A stretch of 64,000 nucleotides of DNA from Lichenostomus cassidix (GCA_008360975.2 CM039211.1:5641522-5705521); one strand, 5' to 3'. Numbered from the stretch's first letter, positions 12,283 through 24,140 are shown. Translations and numbers: made by a program. The notes: generated by a model from the letters alone, not told the origin.

Positions 12283-12850
12283 GTTGCCATGACAGAATAG
12301 GGATCAGAAATCAGTATTAATGAGCACACTGGTTACCAGGGAGTAAAGCTTACTGGATAGGCATCCCTTTGGGAGAGACAGAGGGGTGAAATGCCTCCTC
12401 TCTTAAGTTGCATTTATATTGTTTCCTTTGAGGGTGAGGAAAAGGTAAAATTGGTGTCATTTCATGATCAGGTGGAATTTTAGTGACTTTAGTCACGTGT
12501 AAAGTAATTACAAGTTTTACTTCATTAGAGTAGGCAGAGGGTGAAAAGCAATATGTATTTTTGAGTTAATGAAGCAAATTTCAGCTTTTGCTCATGGTTG
12601 GGCCCTTCCTTGGCTTAGCTCCTGTTGGCTGCATTGCTTTAAACAGAGCAGGACCACTACACCTCTGTGCCACTCCATCCTTTGTTTCCTGCCTCTCTCA
12701 GGATGGCACACCAAGCTCCCTCAGTGTCTCTGCTCCTGGAGCTGCAGACAGCTTGTTTCTGGTGAATTATTGCCCACACAGATGCTTCTCCTTGCAGAGC
12801 TTTGTCTTTCAGTGTTTTTCCACACACTGCAGCAGCTCATGTACTTATTC
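12283..12850 (+). repeat. Interspersed repeat family A, copy 2
   Basis: Very similar to 49925-50510 over several hundred bases, for example GTGAAAAGCAATA, TTTTTGAGTTAATGAAGCAA, CTCATGGTTGGGCCCTTCC and CTCCCTCAGTGTCTCTGCTC. Overlapping open frames of 115 and 146 codons at 12569-13028 fall mainly within this repeat and are therefore not counted as genes. The left end starts near TGCCATG and the right end near TTCCACA, but no flanking duplication was found, so the exact borders are uncertain. Confidence 0.85.
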
Positions 12851-14259
12851 TGCCCCAAATTGCCAGCACTCAACCACTGCTACCCCCGAGGGGAGGTTTT
12901 TGAGACACCTGGTTAGAAGCATCCTTCTGCCAGCTGAAGATCACAGCTTCTTCACTGTATGTGGGGCACAATTGTATTGTTCAAAATGCGATTTTTATTC
13001 TGTATGTATTCAAAAAAGGATAGGCTGAAGAAGAAGAAGAAAGTGACAAGAACAATTGCCACTTCTATCTGTCCCAGTTAAGGTGAAACACTGCACTTAT
13101 AGCTCCTACTGAGTATATCTCTTGATATCTTAAATTTTACTGTTATTTACTGACTCTGGTACACTCACTATCTTCTAGTCATTCCTGAGATTTAATTCCC
13201 CTAAGACATTCTCATACTGAAACGGAAAGTTAAAATTTTAACTAAAGTATTTTGTAGCTGCTTTCTCATACTTGGACCTCCTGTGTTTTATTTTCCCAGC
13301 CAGATCAGTTAAGAACTAAGAGGCTCTAAAATCTTCAGTTTGCACATACAGAAGTCTTTATGGCTCAGATATTACAGGTAATGATGGGTCTTATATATCT
13401 TTACGACGTAGCAGTCATAAAACTAAAAGTCATCACAGTATTTGAGATGAGCTTTTAATTGTGCTCATAACTCACTGAAAACTCCTCACTAGCTAGCCAG
13501 CATCTTTCTCCAGTCAAACATAAAATTTGTGTTTGCTAGCTGGGAGAGCAGAGATTACTTAGGACTAAGATTGTTTTGTTTTCTTTTGTTTTTCCTAGCT
13601 AGATTTAAAATGAAAGAAAGCTGAAAGGTTTTAATTACAGGTTTATATACTCATCTGCATGGGTAACATCCCAGTGAATAATACTGAAGTCCTACAGATA
13701 CCAGTAGCTTTTTTTATTCTCTGTTACTTTTAAGTAAGCCCTTTCATATTTCCTCTAGAGCATAGCATGGGAGATCATACCATATTCTTGCAGGTCAGAA
13801 CAAGCTTATGTCTTCAATCTGAGAACACAGCTGTTCAAAGTATTTATCTTTTTCCTTTTTCCTGTTTCCTTTTTCCTTTTTCTTTTCATCTTTTCATCTT
13901 CTAGCACTTACACCTCTCACTGTGTTGCCCATCCTCGTTTAAATAGTCTCCTTCTGAGATCATTAATTTTTAAGCAGACCTAAGTTCCTACACCTCCCTA
14001 GAACACTTAGGCATTCATACAAATGTACACAAGCATATCCTTAACATAGCCAGGAGAGTTTCTAATTAACTAGGACCAGATTATCTCCCTTCTCTTAATG
14101 ACTTCTTAAAGAATGATTTTCTGAATAGGGGGAGAACTTAGTCTTTCTGAGAGGCCGTTAAAGACAACCTCCAGAAAAAGACAGATGTTTGCAAAGCCTA
14201 AATATTCCTTCTGCTAGAATACAGAGGTCCTACATTGTTTTGCCTTTTAAACTTTCCAG
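12851..14259. other. No recognised gene; pyrimidine tract
   Basis: A polypyrimidine tract (TTTTTCC-type units followed by TTTTCATC units) occupies 13843-13902. The rest is unique-looking. Confidence 0.45.
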
Positions 14260-14379
14260 TACAATGGCTTAGCTTTTACAGCTCCTCGTTCAGTGTGAAA
14301 CTGAAGGACATTTCCAGGGAAACAGAATCTAACATTATGAATTTCCCAGAGGCATTCGTGTGGATGCTGTTAACAGATG
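14260..14379 (+). other. Exon-like segment, 120 nt
   Basis: The acceptor is pyrimidine-rich and ends CTTTCCAG; a GTGATC donor follows, with a second possible donor (GTAAAA) near 14421. One frame is open (two bases, 39 codons, one base) and includes VKLKDISRETESNIMNFPEA, which is protein-like. The exon would be phase 1 at both ends. It lies 4.8 kb upstream of the stronger exon-like series at 19192-22760 on the same strand, but a connecting exon with the needed phases (1 in, 2 out) was not found. Not recognised. Confidence 0.25.
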
Positions 14380-15240
14380 GTGATCTGAGATTGAAGCACT
14401 CGAGTAACCCAGCTGATCTTGGTAAAATAAAAGGAGGAGGGAGGATGAAGGATTTCTTGCCATCCCCATCCCAGGTGTCATCCTGTTGCCTGCCTCAGCT
14501 GTACATGTGGCCTTGGCTAATAGAAGTCACCTTGTGTTTAGTCTCTAAGTGTCTTTACCATGAGGGAATTCTCTTGTCAGAAAGGTGGCTGGTAGAAGTG
14601 CTTCCTGTGATGAGGGAGGTCACTTCAGGAGGTGCCACTTTCCCAAAAGCTACAAAAACTACAGAGAGCTCTCAGTGAGAATGAACACAAGTGCTTTACT
14701 TTCAGAAAGTTATTGTGTTAACATCTCACCAGCTCAGACTGAACATTTTTTGTCAATTTTAATGAATTTCTTTTCTTGTGGCAATTACTTAAATTCTTGT
14801 AGCATACAAGCCAAGCTGAAAACAAACAAACAAAAAGATTATCATATGTGAGAGGAACATCTGAAACAGGACATTGGTCATCCCCCTGATGACCACAATT
14901 ATGCACATTTACCACTAGGAAAACTTAGAATTTTTCCAAACACTTTTATTTTCTTCTTCTAACATTTTAGTCTTTTTCTAGACCCTTACTTGACTTGCCT
15001 TCACACAGCCTACCCTGTGGAAAGTAGATCTGCTCATCTTATATATCAGAATGTTGAACCTTTCACAGGGAATAGCAATCAAGACAGACACACACAGAAA
15101 AAACCTCAGAAAGCACCAGATCGTTGCAAAATACACTGTATTTTACGACTGTTCTTTTTCCTTCTGAAACAAGGGGGTTTATCTATGGGCAGCTATTTCA
15201 GAATCTCCTTACTTTCTGGTATGTTCTTTCCTCTTCCTAG
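14380..15240. other. No recognised feature
   Basis: Open sequence continues after 14985 behind a TTTTTCTAG acceptor-like site, but no good donor follows before the CR1 element. Nothing firm. Confidence 0.4.
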
Positions 15241-15385
15241 ATCACAGAATAACTGAGGTGGGAAGGCATGTCTGCTGGTCAACCCCCCAAATCCAAACCA
15301 GACAGAAGGAGAGCAGATTGCTCAGAATCGTGTCTGGCTGGGTTTTTAACATTTCCAAGGATGTTTTAACATTTCCAAGGATGTT
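15241..15385 (-). mobile_element. CR1 LINE, 3' end fragment
   Basis: The + strand begins ATCACAGAATAACTGAGGT and continues with GGGAAGGCATGTCTG and CAGAATCGTGTCTGG. This is the reverse complement of a typical avian CR1 3' end, with its ATTCTGTGAT tail at 15241. Only about 145 bp survive, consistent with the strong 5' truncation of CR1. The inner end carries a local tandem duplication (15342-15382). Confidence 0.85.
15342..15382 (+). repeat. Tandem duplication, about 20 bp x 2
   Basis: The unit GTTTTAACATTTCCAAGGAT is present twice in succession, with one extra T in the first copy. It lies in the 5'-truncated end of the CR1 fragment. Confidence 0.9.
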
Positions 15386-17659
15386 TAAATTTAATATTTA
15401 AAAATAGAATTTTCTGTATTTCAGTTCATATTGACAATAGAATAACACTGATAAAAGCAGGAATGGGTATATTCTAAATGCAAGAATGAGAATCCTTTTG
15501 GTTGAATTAATGAGAAGAAAGCCATAAAAGTTTTCTTCACATAAGTTTGATTGGCTTGCAGTTACTTATATGCAATGTTAGTTAGGAGGCAGTCATTCCA
15601 CCCTTACCAGGTAGTTAGAAGCATCTGGTTGAAAAGACAACTATTCATGTGGACTGCCAGGAATTTGAATTAAAAGTATTTGAGATTGGAAAATATTTCT
15701 CTTGTCAGTTCTTAGGGTTTTTATATGAAATTTCTGTGATTCCTATCTTTTTTGGCTGTCCCCATTTTATCCAGCATAAGGAGGGGTCTTTGTCACCATT
15801 TAAAAAATTTTATTGTTGTTTTTTTTCCTTTTCCATTTATCTTCTTTTCCTTTTCTTCTTTCTTGTGAGTTTCAAGGGTTTGAGCTATTTGTCGGAAGAA
15901 TATGTTTTGTTTTTCCCTGTTCACAGGACTGGGAATGGATCCCCATGCTACTCTCCTTTGTCTGGGAAATGAGAACTGCATGGGCTAGTGTCCTGCTGCA
16001 TCTTCATGGGAAGCTGAAAACAGCTCACAGCAGATAGGAGATTGTTTTCTGCAGCTGCTCTGCCTGCAGATAATCAGTCCTTGACTTCCTCAGCCCTCCC
16101 TGTTGGAGGGAAAAAACAGGATACGAGCTGCTCTCAGAGCAAATAGTGATATTAGGGAAAGCTTCCCAAGGACCAAGGACACAGGTGTGCAGCTCTGTGG
16201 GGTCTCTGCAGTGTCCCATGAGGGTGTCTCATGTGGTTTCCCCCTGCTCCCCTTGTCAGAGGAGTCAGTCAGGTTCTCACTGCTCATTGCCCATTGTGGA
16301 ACTCTTGCAAAGGATAGCGTTTTTGAGACCTCTGTCTTTTTTGCTGGATGAGTTACAAGGGAGGCTGGAGAAAGTCAGCTGCATTTCCACATGAGAATTT
16401 TTACTAGGGCTAAAAATTACTTTTGCATGCACTTCATCTCCTTGAAAAGGATATTGGTCTCATGTTTCTGTGTAGCCACAAGACTTTTCTACATATGTAT
16501 CTATTTTTTTGTCTGTTTCCTTCTGTGCTGAGCTCTCACAGGCACTGGATGAGGTGCCAATCTCCTCACAGTGGTCTGCAGAAAGGCAAGAGGAATAGGC
16601 CTTTCTGACACCACTGAGGGACCAATTTTAGTTCCTAAAATCTCTTCTTGTACCCCTTTTCATTCAAGAACACTATGTTTCCTTCCAACTGGGTTTCCTT
16701 TTCTCACATGAATTTTGGTGAGACTGGTCTAAAAAGTGTTTTCCTTCTTAAATTCCAGGCAGGGGTAACTTTGCACCTCATTTACTCCATGTGCAACATA
16801 TTTCTAATGAAACTCACAAGTCTGAAAACCCTTTTAAAAAGAAAACTGGAAATGTAGCTGTATTTCCAGTCTGAGTATTTGGATGTCTTGTGTTTTGACA
16901 ATCTACCAAGACACCATAGTTTGCATAGCTAGAACTGATAATCCTGTTTTTTGTTGAATCCTAGAAAACAGTGATTGCTACCTATCAACACATTATTTCA
17001 CATTAATCCAAGCTGTCTGCTTTTTCTGAGGCATGAACAAGAATAACTATGCTTTAAAATCTGTTACTTTAACATGTTCTTAAATGATTTTAGTATTATA
17101 GGTTTGATAACACTTCTGTAGCACTTTGATAGTTTGACAAGTTTGAAAACTTTTCTTGTTATTAATTATTGCAGATTCAAGTGACAGGTTTCTTCTAATG
17201 CTCTGAGTCTCTTTTAATATCTTTAACCCAAAAACTAAAAACTCCCCTGTTTTGTACCAGGCAAATTGTCCTTCCTTGAGGTAAACATTGTATAAGTCTA
17301 TCCCTGCTTTGAAAAAGTCTTATTTTAAGGGTAAAATCTTTAAGGAAGCTTAAATGTAATCAACTATTAAGTAAAAAAATTACTCAAACAAGTAATCTTG
17401 AATGTCTGTAATAGCTGACATTCAATAATAGCTGGCAGATTGTGGTAAACTTTCAGATTTGCCTCAGAGTTGCCTTAAATTGGTGAAGAATTGATGAAGA
17501 ATAACACAAGCTGGGCCCTGTGCTTATCTTGCACAGGGCTTGGGAAAGGCCTGAAGACTGAGATATATCTGGAGGGAAGCAAGTCCTCTCAGCTGATGTT
17601 GTTTCAGTGAGGCACAGGAGAGCACCTGCATCTCTGCACCACCTCCACTCCCCTTCACT
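15386..17659. other. No recognised feature
   Basis: AT-rich DNA with a T-rich patch near 15813-15865. Open frames of 60-107 codons have no supporting context. Confidence 0.45.
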
Positions 17660-18575
17660 GTGGGAAACAAGCCTTGTTATAAATCTGGTTTGCTAAGGAG
17701 ATAACGAAAAACTCTCTGTTGAAGGTCAGAGAGCCTCAACTGCTGCCTCAGAGGGTGGAGGAGGACCCAAGTGTTTATTTTACCTTTTGTGTCAACTATA
17801 AATTCTAACCAAAAACAACTGAGGCTCTCATTTACATATTAGTTTTCACCCCCCCAAGAATTCAAATTAAGAAAAAAAAAGAAAACATTCTGTACACGTA
17901 TGACCATGGTCACCAACATTCCACCTATAACAGGCGATCGTTCCACCCCTCTGGGAAGGGCGAAAATTATGGGATAAAAGAAGAGGATTGTTGGCGGCAA
18001 AAAGGGAGGGGGGATCATCCTCAGCTCGTTGGGATCACTCCACGGGTTCTGTCTCTTCTCCTCTTCTCCTGAAGGACCACCTTTGGGTAAGTTCTGTGCC
18101 TCCAGCTGCATTGGAGCAGACACGGGAATATTTATATATCTACACCTACAGATATATTATATATATATATATATTTATATCTATATCCCTCTTATAGGTC
18201 TCTCTTACTGGACCCCAAAACTCTGTAGCTAGTGCACCTCTCACCATAGCTCTGAATCTGCCCTCTGTTGTTTCAATGAGATGATTTTTGAATTTTTGTG
18301 AAATCTGGGTGAATTCACGTGAAAGTTTGTGATTCTGGGCTGTGTAGGTTTCTTTATGAACTCAGCCAGAGCACCAGCAGCTGGTGAGCTGCGCTATTTG
18401 CGAGCCTGGGATCGCACAAGTTCCTCCTGAACGTGGCCAGGCTGATAGAGCCAAATTTACTGGAGAGAGAAACGAAGCCCAGCTGCTCCCAGCCCCTCTG
18501 GTCTCTGAGGAGCAGCTGGAGCACAGGGTTGTTGGGTTTTTTCCCTGCCAAATTTCTATACCCTTATCACAACAC
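17660..18575 (+). mobile_element. Repeat family C: LTR-like element
   Basis: The region starts TGTGGGAAACAAGCC and ends near TTATCACAACA. It contains a TATA-like GGGATAAAAG at about 17971, then a CTCTTCTCC-rich stretch and a GGGTAAGT splice-donor-like site near 18084. This order (promoter, leader, donor) is typical of an LTR or of an LTR plus leader from a class III avian element. The last 115 bp match 8815-8930, proving it is a dispersed repeat. An AT microsatellite (18128-18190) interrupts it. I found no matching target-site duplication, so the borders and the solo-LTR status are inferred. Confidence 0.5.
18128..18190 (+). repeat. (TA)n-rich microsatellite
   Basis: About 60 bp of imperfect TA/TATC repeats lie inside the LTR-like element. 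Confidence 0.9.
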
Positions 18576-19191
18576 TAGTTTCAAAAAAAAAGAGAAGGAA
18601 ACATAGCTTTTAAGTGAGGCAGAGAATAGAAAAAACTTTTTATCCCTTGTATTGCCCTGACTCTGGCAATAGTCAGTCTGCTGTTTGGGGCATTTTCTTC
18701 TGTTACAGGGCATTTCAGATACAGAGATTTTGCCTAATATAGGGAAATATCAGTTCTTAAAAAATCAGTTCTGTCATGAAAACTTAAAGCAAACCGCTTT
18801 TAGGCTCTGCTTAAATTTCCTTTGAAACTGTGCAAGCCGGGCCTGCTTTGCATCACTTGATCTTGACTGATATCATGGAATGTGTCTGTGTACAGCCAGG
18901 AATTCTGTCTCATAAAGGCAGCTGGCTCTGTGACAGAATTCCACATCCATTCTGACTGTGAAGTTTTCATTTTCTTTAACTTGCACATAGTACTGAATTT
19001 TCAAGGAAGTAGAATACATGGCTCACACTAAAATTTGATGTTCGTCAGCTCACAGGCAAAATACCTTGGATAAATACTTGCCCAATATGTAACATTTTTC
19101 TCTCGTGACAACTAAGTTGCAGGTTCCTTAAATAAACTTATTGAGGTCACACAAAAAAAATTGAGAAGTTACCGAAAATAATTTTGTTCAG

Positions 19192-19261
19192 AGATTTGCA
19201 GGAAAGCGGACAAGAATGGGAGAAAAAAACCCAAAAATCTTCTTTCCTGTTAGAGAAACAG
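19192..19261 (+). CDS. Candidate internal exon 1 of an unrecognised coiled-coil gene
   Basis: 70 nt between a TTTTGTTCAG acceptor and a CAG|GTAACA donor. One base completes a codon, then 23 codons read DLQESGQEWEKKTQKSSF and end LLEKQ in phase 0. The peptide is charged and rich in Glu, Lys and Gln, as expected for a coiled coil. The next candidate exon (21115) starts in phase 0, so the two join without a frame break into a basic helical segment. The upstream partner is not found. Real coding status is inferred from splice sites, phase and composition only. Confidence 0.4.
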
Positions 19262-21114
19262 GTAACACTTTGGGTAACACTTTATTCCTTGTTTTTGAGC
19301 AGCAGCTTATTGGCAGGAGGGATTAAATTGTTCACTGTCAGCTGGGAGGACTCCCAGAGAAGAAACATTGCTCAAAATTTATGTGGTAGATTGGCAGAGA
19401 GGTGCACAAAATTCTCCTCCAACCAGTAAGTATGCTCTGCCTGAAGCAAAAAGCTGTTATTTATTTGAACCCTTGAGAAGTGAGGGTGTCAGTTAAAATA
19501 CCACTTTGAGGGATTTTTTGTAATGGTAGGAAGGTGGTACACTTTGCCTAATTACGTAGAATTTTGTGGTACCATGCTGTAAATTTCAAAGAAGAGAATA
19601 CCTGCAATACCCAAAGACTGCAAATACCTACACATTATTAAACAGAGTGCTTTTACATTCTGAGTACTCCTCTTGCCTATTACAAAAGGATAAAAATGTG
19701 CTGATTAGAAAAATCTGATTTCTATTAAGCTATTTGCCAATACACTGTGAGTTGGCACCATGACACAAGGAAAATGCCAGGCTTTACTGCAGTGCTGTTT
19801 ATAGTTTAATTACATTCTAATAAACAGCATAACTAACAGTCAGCCCCAGAGGGTCATTTTATCTATAAGAGAGCTTATTCTGATTGAAGAAAATGATAAT
19901 ATTAATTTACACTTCTAGCCGAGACCGTAGACCCTGCATGGTATGCCACGACAAAAAAAAAAAACCCAAAAACCAGGGCTGGATTTACTTGTTGAAGAGA
20001 GGGTGAAAAGTAAGCTCAAATCAGAGTAAATCACACTGCAGTACAAAACTGTCAAAGTTCATATGAGAACATCAGTTTCCAGTCATGGAGATCACTGGTG
20101 TCAAACAAAAAAAGAGCTCAGGGCTCTCACTGGAGCATGCAGGTTAAATGATAAAAGTGCAGCAGCTCCCTGGCTCTCCTGCAAGTCGCAGGGGGTTTAA
20201 GATTTCAGCAGCACAAGTGGGCATGAGGGAGGAGGATTTTTCCCTGGGCATTTAGCACAGACACCCTTGGATGTTACTGTGCTGAAAGAGCAGGCAGTGA
20301 TGCCTAATGCAGGTATTTTCTGAACACCTGGCTGGTCTCAAAGGAAAATGTTCTTTGCTTCTCACACTGATCTGCCTTTGTCCTTCTTTCTTGATTACTT
20401 CAGGGATCAGGTGTGTGGCTTTTCTTCCTTGGGCTTAATTCCTAGGTTCTGCAGGATGTTATAAACATGAACTGGTTTTGCCTTGCACTTTCTTTTTATT
20501 GCAAACAGGTGCTGTTTCTAAACTCCAGGCATGCAGCTTCTTAAACTTCTGTCATGCACGTTCAACCAGGCACTTTTTCCCCCTCTAGATTTGCCAAGAA
20601 AACAGGAGTGTCCAAAATTATCTCATGAAGTGCCTCCAGCTCCAGTAAACTGGCTGAATGGGAAGTGGAAAGTGTGTGTGTGGAGCTGGTAACACTCAGC
20701 AGATCAGCTGTGCAAAAGCAGGGCTGTTTCAGTCTTGTGGATGTGCTTGCAAGAGATCTGTGTTCTTAAAAAAAAAAAAAAAAGCTGAAAGATGGGGTAG
20801 GGAGAATCTATGTTTATATATCTTATTTTTCTTCCTATAGCACTTAACTCAAGGTTTGGGGCACACATAACTCAAAAGACACAGAACTGAAGTAACAGTT
20901 AGTTTCATCCTCTTTTTTTTTTTTTTTCCATATAATTGCTTATTTCTTGATTCAATGTAAACAATTTTCTTACCTTACAAAGGATTTCCAATATTTCTTT
21001 GCATCTAGAATCTAAGAAATCTGCAGGAGTGTTATCTGTTGGTATTTTTGTCAGAAAGGATCAGTAGAATTTTCAGGTCACTGGAAAGTAAAAAAATATT
21101 TTTATTTCAAACAG
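19262..21114. other. Putative intron; homopolymer runs
   Basis: Contains an A-run near 20769-20783 and a T-run near 20911-20928. No other feature is recognised. Confidence 0.4.
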
Positions 21115-21199
21115 GAACGAAGTCGTATCCAGAAAAAAAGAAAGCTCCTGTCAAAGGGCATTTCTGAGATTAAGAAGTCTTCTCTTTTACAGAATTCAG
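21115..21199 (+). CDS. Candidate internal exon 2 of an unrecognised coiled-coil gene
   Basis: 85 nt with good splice signals: acceptor TTTATTTCAAACAG and donor TTCAG|GTGAGA. The frame is phase 0 at entry and open for 28 codons plus one base (phase 1 at exit). The peptide begins ERSRIQKKRKLLSKGISEIK and ends LLQNS, a strongly basic helix with a KKRK cluster that could serve as a nuclear signal. This is the best-supported exon of the series. I considered kinetochore and meiotic coiled-coil families but could not assign it. Confidence 0.45.
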
Positions 21200-21777
21200 G
21201 TGAGACAAAAGCTAAAATAGAGATATATTCAATGATGATAAATTAAATCCTACTTTGGTTTAATGTTTTTTGGCTGTGCAAAGTGTAAAGCAACAGGTTG
21301 GTACATTCAGCAGATGCATTGCTATATGTATGCCACAGGGAAGATAAGAAGATGATGATGTAATGACAATTTCAACAACTGGTATTAGAATTTTGAATAA
21401 TAATGAGAACTCTGTACCCTTTTCACTCCAGATCATGCTGTGCAGTACCTTCAAGCTCCCCTGATGAACCCTTTTCCTGCTCTGAATACCTTGGGAAACT
21501 TGGTGTTCTGGACTATCAAAACCTTTGAAAAATATCTGTGAAAAACAAAAAAAAAGAAAGAATAAAGAATTACTAGAATCAGTGTCATTAAATACATAAA
21601 GTTCAGCTGTGGCTTTGATGATCCTGAAGCTCCAATTTTATGGTGTCTTGGGTCACAGAAATACATTAACTTCATCCTTTTCCCTAGGTCTGGAATGGAG
21701 GGTGGACCCAGAGAGATCAAAGTAATTAATAACTGATGCTTTCTTTCTGTTCTTCTCCCCCGTGGCAAAACATTCAG

Positions 21778-21810
21778 TAGGACGAGGCCTAAGAAGAGGA
21801 ATCACATCAG
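21778..21810 (+). CDS. Candidate 33-nt microexon
   Basis: Acceptor CATTCAG and donor CATCAG|GTGTGT flank exactly 33 nt. In the phase left by the previous segment it stays open and would add VGRGLRRGITS, an Arg/Gly-rich insert. Because its length is a multiple of three it could be included or skipped without changing the frame downstream. The acceptor has a pyrimidine tract interrupted by CGTGGCAAAA, so support is weak. Confidence 0.2.
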
Positions 21811-22719
21811 GTGTGTGCAAATCATCTCCCTCACAACAAAGGGTGGAGGCAGTGTGGTGCTCTGCTGACAGGTTGTGCTCTCAGCCTTCAAAGTTTCTTC
21901 AGAAATATGCTCTATGTTTAGATGGAATGTGATGTATCTACATTTTTGGTTGAGTTGATGAGTTTTCCCCCCCTTACTTTCACTTTTGCTAGGTACCTTC
22001 TTCTTCAGTAAGACAACTTGGAAAGAATCATTTATTTAATCATTTGTTGCTTGGATACTGAGACTCTTCTTTGACCTAGAGCTGCACTCCTAAATCAATC
22101 TTATACAAGTTGAATGAAACTCTAAAGTAGCTTTAGATTAAAAATAACCATAGCATTGCAAAGCCTTAATTTTTTTTCCAAGAATGTCATAAATCTGCCC
22201 TTCTGATGTGATTTTCTTCTTTGTTCTTTCTGTGGCACAGTTAACAGTCCTAGCAAGTAAAATACAATGCAGATTATTTTATCAAAACAAATAGTTTTGC
22301 TTTTCTTTATAAATAACCATTCTAGTGACTATTTATTTTCTTTTGTGCTCTTAGAGAACACCACAGTCCCTTAGGAATACTGTATACACTTCCCCAAGAT
22401 TAAAATTTGGATAGCAAAGAAAGACTTCTATTCCATAACCAAGTAATTTGTAAACATTTGAGAATTACTTCTCCTGCTAGAAAAAATATCGAGCAGTTAA
22501 ATTCTATTTTGTTATATAAGAGTCTTTAAAAGACAGATTTCTCTTTGAGAGAAAAATACTATATGTTGGGAATGCTTTCATATAGAAGCTTAGTATATAC
22601 TTGTCTATATTATGTAGATAATTGCAATGTTGAGTATTATATTTGTCTGATGGCAGGTTGAAGGTCAATGGCAGCAATGCTTTACATTCACCACTAACTG
22701 TCTCTTGCTGGGCAGCTAG

Positions 22720-22760
22720 AAAATGAAAAGAGAATGAAAAATCTAGAAATTAAAGAACAG
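22720..22760 (+). CDS. Candidate internal exon 3 of an unrecognised coiled-coil gene
   Basis: 41 nt after a pyrimidine-rich acceptor that offers two AGs four bases apart (GGCAG|CTAG|) and before a CAG|GTACTA donor. Using the second AG, the phase-1 exit of the previous exon is completed and the frame reads NEKRMKNLEIKEQ, phase 0 at exit. This extends the coiled-coil pattern of the two earlier segments. Only 41 nt of evidence, so the call rests on phase agreement. Confidence 0.35.
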
Positions 22761-24044
22761 GTACTACACATGCATCATCTAACTATACAACCTCATTATT
22801 TCCTGGGTTACTTATTAATTTCAGGGTTAAAACCTCAAACACTTTCCAGCTGATTGATGATCTATCTCTACAAATGAAAGGGGTTCCCTTATGGAAAGGA
22901 AAAAAAAAGTTTCCATCAAAATGTGCAGAATTTTTCATATCTTTCTTCCATCTTTTCCCCATTCAACAAGACTTTGAAAAACAACATCAGGGGGAAAAGG
23001 GCAATTTCTGCCTGGAAAACTGGGAGTTTTACTAACACAGAGTGTATGAATTATAATGTAACTTACAGCACCAGTTAAAAACCTCTGTAATGTGTAAAGG
23101 ATGTACTTTGCAGAGGACTTCATCTTTAGGTTGGGTAAGTGTAAACATACCATAAAAGGGGATATAGGGCAGTTCTGCTGAAAATTAGTTGTGAATCTTC
23201 AGTGCAGATTAGCTTAGTGAATCAGGGCTTTGCCAGGCTGCCCAGATTGTTGTGTGGCCACATCACCTTTCCTCCATAGGTGAGATCTTCCCTCCCATTC
23301 CTGGAAAGGCCTGGATTCAGGGCATTCCTTGAAGAGGACCCTTGCCAGCCCACCAAGAAATTACTGGGTAAATAAACATGAAATTTGGGTTTGCTGAAGC
23401 ATTGGCAGCAAACCACTTTCAGGGTAACCCACCTGGCAGAAATGCCCCCTAAGCAATGGTGAAACAATTGTACAAAGATTGAACTTGAAGCCCAGGTACT
23501 AATTTATCCCTTTCAGGGACCATTGCTGACTGGAATTCCATCCACACATTGGCATAAGCAGGTTTAACAGTTTTCAGATGTCCTTATCATGTCGACTGCC
23601 TCTGTCTGCCTCTGCCTGCAATCCTTCACTGGGTGAACTGGAAGAAAAACCTTTTCTCTTGATAGGTTATTCCCTGGATTCCCAGAATTAGCCATCTAGT
23701 TCTGGTTAAAACCTAGGTCTGGCTTTGATTAATGTTACTCTAATGATCACAACAAAACAACTGGTGAGTGGTGAATCAAGATCACAGGAGATCTGTGTGG
23801 AACTTGGTGGTTCACATTTAAAGTCTATTCACCTTTACTGTGCAAAATGATAATGGTGAAAAAGGTATTAGTTTCATCCCTCAAAAAATTTATTTGACTA
23901 CAGGAAGCATGCAGATCATCTTTGTATTTCAGATATGTTCTTTCCAGTTTCACAAGCAATGAAAGTATTCTTAGCTAAAAAGCTGGCAGAATAATTTTGA
24001 GTTTTTCAGTAATGCTAACTATAGACTTTTTTCCTCTCATTCAG

Positions 24045-24140
24045 AATCTGAAATTTTTGTTCTGGAGAGGCCTTATGTTGTCTTCTCATTTAAAGATTGA
24101 CAGAGAAGCTGTTATACCTTTGGCAGACTATAATTCATGA
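24045..24140 (+). CDS. Possible terminal coding exon of the coiled-coil series
   Basis: A strong acceptor (TTTTTTCCTCTCATTCAG) is followed by 31 open codons in phase 0 and a TGA at 24138-24140. The peptide starts NLKFLFWRGLMLSSHLKIDR. Phase 0 matches the exit of the segment ending at 22760. It could be the last coding exon, giving a hydrophobic C-terminus, but the fit may be accidental. No clear polyadenylation signal was assigned. Confidence 0.25.
   Translation, partial: NLKFLFWRGLMLSSHLKIDREAVIPLADYNS

Noticed and set aside
12569..13028. Overlapping 115- and 146-codon open frames
   Set aside because: They lie mostly inside interspersed repeat family A, and the same sequence elsewhere does not keep the frame.
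23222..23467. Possible CR1 fragment around a CCTGGAAAGGCCTGG stretch
   Set aside because: Only a few short words match; the CR1 order and the 8-bp tail are missing.
19192..24140. Assignment of the candidate exons to CENP-H or another kinetochore protein
   Set aside because: There is a loose resemblance in the coiled-coil and C-terminal pattern, but the spacing between the matching parts differs by nearly twenty residues. The similarity is probably just coiled-coil composition.
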